DNA from: Flavobacterium sp. 1355
GTDB taxonomy: Bacteria > Bacteroidota > Bacteroidia > Flavobacteriales > Flavobacteriaceae
Direction: 5' to 3'
Assembly: GCF_017833415.1 (NCBI RefSeq)
Contig: NZ_JAFICC010000011.1
Coordinates: forward strand, 1-64,000
Length of the DNA stretch: 64,000 bases
Positions 61,947 to 64,000 of the stretch are shown here, piece after piece. Each line of letters begins with the position of its first letter. The stretch's first letter is position 1. Made by a program: the position numbers and the translations under genes. Under the pieces are notes generated by a model, which saw only the letters and a program-made list of their open reading frames with translations, did no database searches and had not been told where the DNA came from.

Positions 61947-63347
61947 ATGATGCAGTTATCCTTAAAAAACAGAATTGCTTTAAACTACATTATCAACACA
62001 GGTTTATTGATTTTAGTGGTTTTTTCAGCTATCTATTTCTCCGTAAAATTTACTGTTTATAAGCATGTTGACGAAAATTTAATGATCGAAATTCAGGATC
62101 ATTTAAAAGAAATCAGGGTCGAAAATAAAAAAGTAATTTTTATGGATGCCGAAGAATGGGAAGAACGAGAACATAATTCGGTTGATGTAAATCCCGTATT
62201 TGTTCAGTTTTTTGACCTGAATAAAAAAATAATTGAAAAATCACCAAATTTAAAAAACGAAACGCTTGTATTTCATAATGGTGTAGAACATTTTCAGCTA
62301 TTTGATACAAAATTATTAGGCAATACAATCAGGCAGATTCAAGTTCCTCTTTATATAAAATCAAAGAAAGTAGGTTATTTAATTATTGCGATGTCACTTT
62401 CAGATTCTGCCAAAGTGCTAAAGAATCTTTTTGATACCTTATTAATAGCTTTTCCTATTATATTATTAATGCTGTTTTTTATTGCAAGATTTTTTGCAGG
62501 ACGAAGTATAAGACCCATAAATGAAATAATTAACACCTCCAGGATTATCACAAAAGATAACCTGAAAACAAGAATCCTGCTCCCTAAAACACGTGATGAA
62601 TTGTATGTGCTTTCATCCACCATAAACAATTTATTAGATCGTATTGAAGATGCTGTGGAACGGGAAAAACAGTTTACTTCTGATGCATCACATGAACTGC
62701 GGACACCGCTTACAGTTATTAAAGGAACACTTGAGGTTTTGATAAGAAAACCCCGTGATAATAAAGAGTATGAAGATAAAATAACGTATTGCATAAACGA
62801 AGTTGACCACTTAAATGTTTTGGTAGACCAGCTTCTTTTGATGGCCCGTTTTGAAAATCAAAAACTAAATATAAATAAAGAAAATGTTTATTTAAACGCA
62901 GTAATTTTAGACGTTCTAACTCTTAATTCAGAGAAAATAAATGCAGCAAAAATTGATGTCATTTTAGAAGCCAAAGAAGATTTTTATATTTATTCTGATA
63001 ATTACCTGCTGGTCACCATTATTCGTAATATTGTATCAAATGCCATCAAATATTCAAATGAGAAAGGGAGAATCTTAATTCAGTTAAAAAAAGAAAAAGA
63101 CATTATAAGCTGTACAATCTCAGATCAGGGAATCGGAATTGCAAAAGAAAATCTGGAATCAATTCTAAAACCATTTTTCAGGTCCGATTCTTCTCTTCAT
63201 TCACAAATCAAAGGAACAGGTCTTGGACTGTCAATTGTAAAAAGAATGACAGAACTTCTTCATATTAAATTTAAAATTGATAGTGAAATAGGTGTAGGAA
63301 CAACAGTTACTTTGACTTTTGATGAAAAATCTCAAACGTTTGAGTAA
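61947..63347 (+). CDS. sensor histidine kinase
   Basis: The 466-residue kinase has two membrane segments (about 13-35 and 163-185) around a periplasmic sensor region, a HAMP linker, the phospho-His box FTSDASHELRTPLTVIKG, N box IRNIVSNAIKYS, and G boxes SDQGIGI and GTGLGLSIVKR. The periplasmic part is acidic and not recognised. It is translationally coupled to the response regulator (TAA directly followed by ATG ATG). Confidence 0.95.
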   Translation: MMQLSLKNRIALNYIINTGLLILVVFSAIYFSVKFTVYKHVDENLMIEIQDHLKEIRVENKKVIFMDAEEWEEREHNSVDVNPVFVQFFDLNKKIIEKSPNLKNETLVFHNGVEHFQLFDTKLLGNTIRQIQVPLYIKSKKVGYLIIAMSLSDSAKVLKNLFDTLLIAFPIILLMLFFIARFFAGRSIRPINEIINTSRIITKDNLKTRILLPKTRDELYVLSSTINNLLDRIEDAVEREKQFTSDASHELRTPLTVIKGTLEVLIRKPRDNKEYEDKITYCINEVDHLNVLVDQLLLMARFENQKLNINKENVYLNAVILDVLTLNSEKINAAKIDVILEAKEDFYIYSDNYLLVTIIRNIVSNAIKYSNEKGRILIQLKKEKDIISCTISDQGIGIAKENLESILKPFFRSDSSLHSQIKGTGLGLSIVKRMTELLHIKFKIDSEIGVGTTVTLTFDEKSQTFE

Positions 63348-63420
63348 ATTTAGAAAAACCAATAAAAACAGCACTGAATATTTTTTTTAACAATAAACTA
63401 GTGTTAAGTTAAAATAAAAA

Positions 63421-63452
63421 TTGCTTTTCTGTTAATTTATCTATTATATTTG
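63421..63452 (+). promoter_or_regulatory. promoter of the his operon
   Basis: TTG (63421-63423), a 21-base spacer and TATATTTG (63445-63452) form a complete Bacteroidetes promoter. The start of transcription should be near 63459, about 28 bases before the His leader peptide. Confidence 0.65.
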
Positions 63453-63486
63453 CAACCGAAACAAAGAATAAAAAATAACACAAATC

Positions 63487-63546
63487 ATGATTTCTATTCA
63501 ATTACACCATCATCATTTTCATTATTGCTCTCAGGCGATGTGTTAA
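63487..63546 (+). CDS. hisL: his operon leader peptide
   Basis: A 19-residue open frame reads MISIQLHHHHFHYCSQAMC, with five His in six codons. This is the classical arrangement for attenuation: a ribosome stalled at the His codons when charged histidyl-tRNA is scarce favours the antiterminator. It lies between the promoter and the attenuator hairpin ahead of hisG. It is too short for normal ORF calling. Confidence 0.9.
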   Translation: MISIQLHHHHFHYCSQAMC

Positions 63547-63573
63547 TGGTATGTTTGTAAATCATCATATTTT

Positions 63574-63606
63574 AAAACCCGTTTGAGTACATCAAGCGGG
63601 TTTTTT
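63574..63606 (+). terminator. his attenuator terminator
   Basis: AAAACCCGTTTGA (63574-63586) pairs with TCAAGCGGGTTTT (63592-63604) around a 5-base loop, with one G-U pair, and a T6 run follows the GC core. It stands 28 bases after the leader peptide stop and 48 bases before hisG. Confidence 0.88.
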
Positions 63607-63653
63607 AATTCCAATTCTTTGTACTCAGACTATTAATCCAAAAAACTAAAAAA

Positions 63654-64000
63654 ATGAGTACTTTAAAAATTGCAATTCAAAAATCAGGTCGTTTAAACGA
63701 AGAAAGCATTCAGATCCTTAAAGATTGCGGCATTTCTATCAACAACGGAATCGACCAGTTAAAAGCCGAAGCCTCAAACTTTCCCCTTGAAGTTTTATAT
63801 TTAAGAAATTCAGATATCCCGCAATACTTAATTGACGGCGTTGTAGATTTAGCTATTGTAGGCGATAATTTGCTGGTAGAGAAAGGAAAAGAAATACAAG
63901 TAGTTCAGAAATTAGGATTCTCAAAATGCAAAGTTTCTGTAGCTGTTCCTAAAACTATGGAATACAATTCTATTCAGGATTTGGCAGGATTACGAATTGC
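63654..64000 (+). CDS. hisG: ATP phosphoribosyltransferase (5' part)
   Basis: First enzyme of histidine synthesis, joining PRPP and ATP. The window ends after 115 complete codons. The visible part begins MSTLKIAIQKSGRLNEESI and has GVVDLAIVGDNLLVEKG, both HisG signature blocks. The gene starts right after the His leader and attenuator, which confirms the call. The rest of the his operon would lie to the right. Confidence 0.95.
   Translation, partial: MSTLKIAIQKSGRLNEESIQILKDCGISINNGIDQLKAEASNFPLEVLYLRNSDIPQYLIDGVVDLAIVGDNLLVEKGKEIQVVQKLGFSKCKVSVAVPKTMEYNSIQDLAGLRI

Overview
The window is AT-rich DNA from a member of the Bacteroidetes, most likely a Flavobacterium or close relative. The grounds are gene content (SusC/SusD pair, LpxC-FabZ fusion, PorX, a CAL67264-type membrane protein, ABC-F EttA, MutS2 without a Smr tail), poor Shine-Dalgarno signals, and many boxes of the Bacteroidetes promoter type (TAnnTTTG, some with TTG about 20 bases upstream). 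No rRNA, tRNA, CRISPR array, phage gene or insertion sequence was seen.

Layout. 1-8.7 kb: an AACCTCAG tandem array, recG, a degenerate M23-like exported protein, a DUF1697 protein, an Asp/Asn beta-hydroxylase-like protein, a PP-loop ATPase, an M1 aminopeptidase and a patatin. 8.7-13.9 kb: an accessory operon, minus strand, in the order precursor, APH-fold kinase, HopA1-domain protein, LanC cyclase. 13.9-33 kb: housekeeping and envelope genes (TSUP exporter, UvrD helicase, YciO, OmpA lipoprotein, glycosyltransferase, holA, ettA, mutS2, ung, alanine dehydrogenase, tsaE, porX). 34-40.4 kb: lipid A genes lpxD, lpxC-fabZ and lpxA, then efp, a second lpxD-like gene and sucD. 41.3-50.9 kb: a surface nutrient-uptake locus of ECF-like sigma factor, FecR anti-sigma factor, SusC with STN domain, SusD, a HExxH lipoprotein and a DUF4302 lipoprotein. 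51-63.3 kb: a small peptide with a bacteriocin-like leader, fabG, a VWA-like membrane protein, LysR with a YeiH-type transporter, a zinc phospholipase C/S1-P1-like protein, an LTA-synthase-like sulfatase and an OmpR-type two-component pair. 63.4 kb to the end: the his operon start with promoter, His-rich leader peptide, attenuator and the beginning of hisG.

The most interesting system is at 8737-13493. Its first gene encodes a 463-residue protein with an unusual N-terminal part of about 180 residues, then seven near-identical units of about 37 residues and one divergent last unit. Each of the seven carries two consecutive Thr-x5-Cys motifs. The next three genes encode a kinase fold, a HopA1-domain protein and a LanC-type zinc cyclase. 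Kinase plus HopA1 is the dehydration pair of class V lanthipeptides and thioamitides, so I infer a class V-like lanthipeptide system with a tandem multi-core precursor in a flavobacterium. A terminator-like hairpin after the precursor gene would let it be made in excess over its enzymes.

Two RNA-level signals also stand out. Opposite the susC leader there is a minus-strand promoter match followed by a terminator whose stem is fully paired only in minus-strand RNA, which suggests an antisense RNA of about 110 nt. Upstream of hisG is a clear histidine leader-peptide attenuator.
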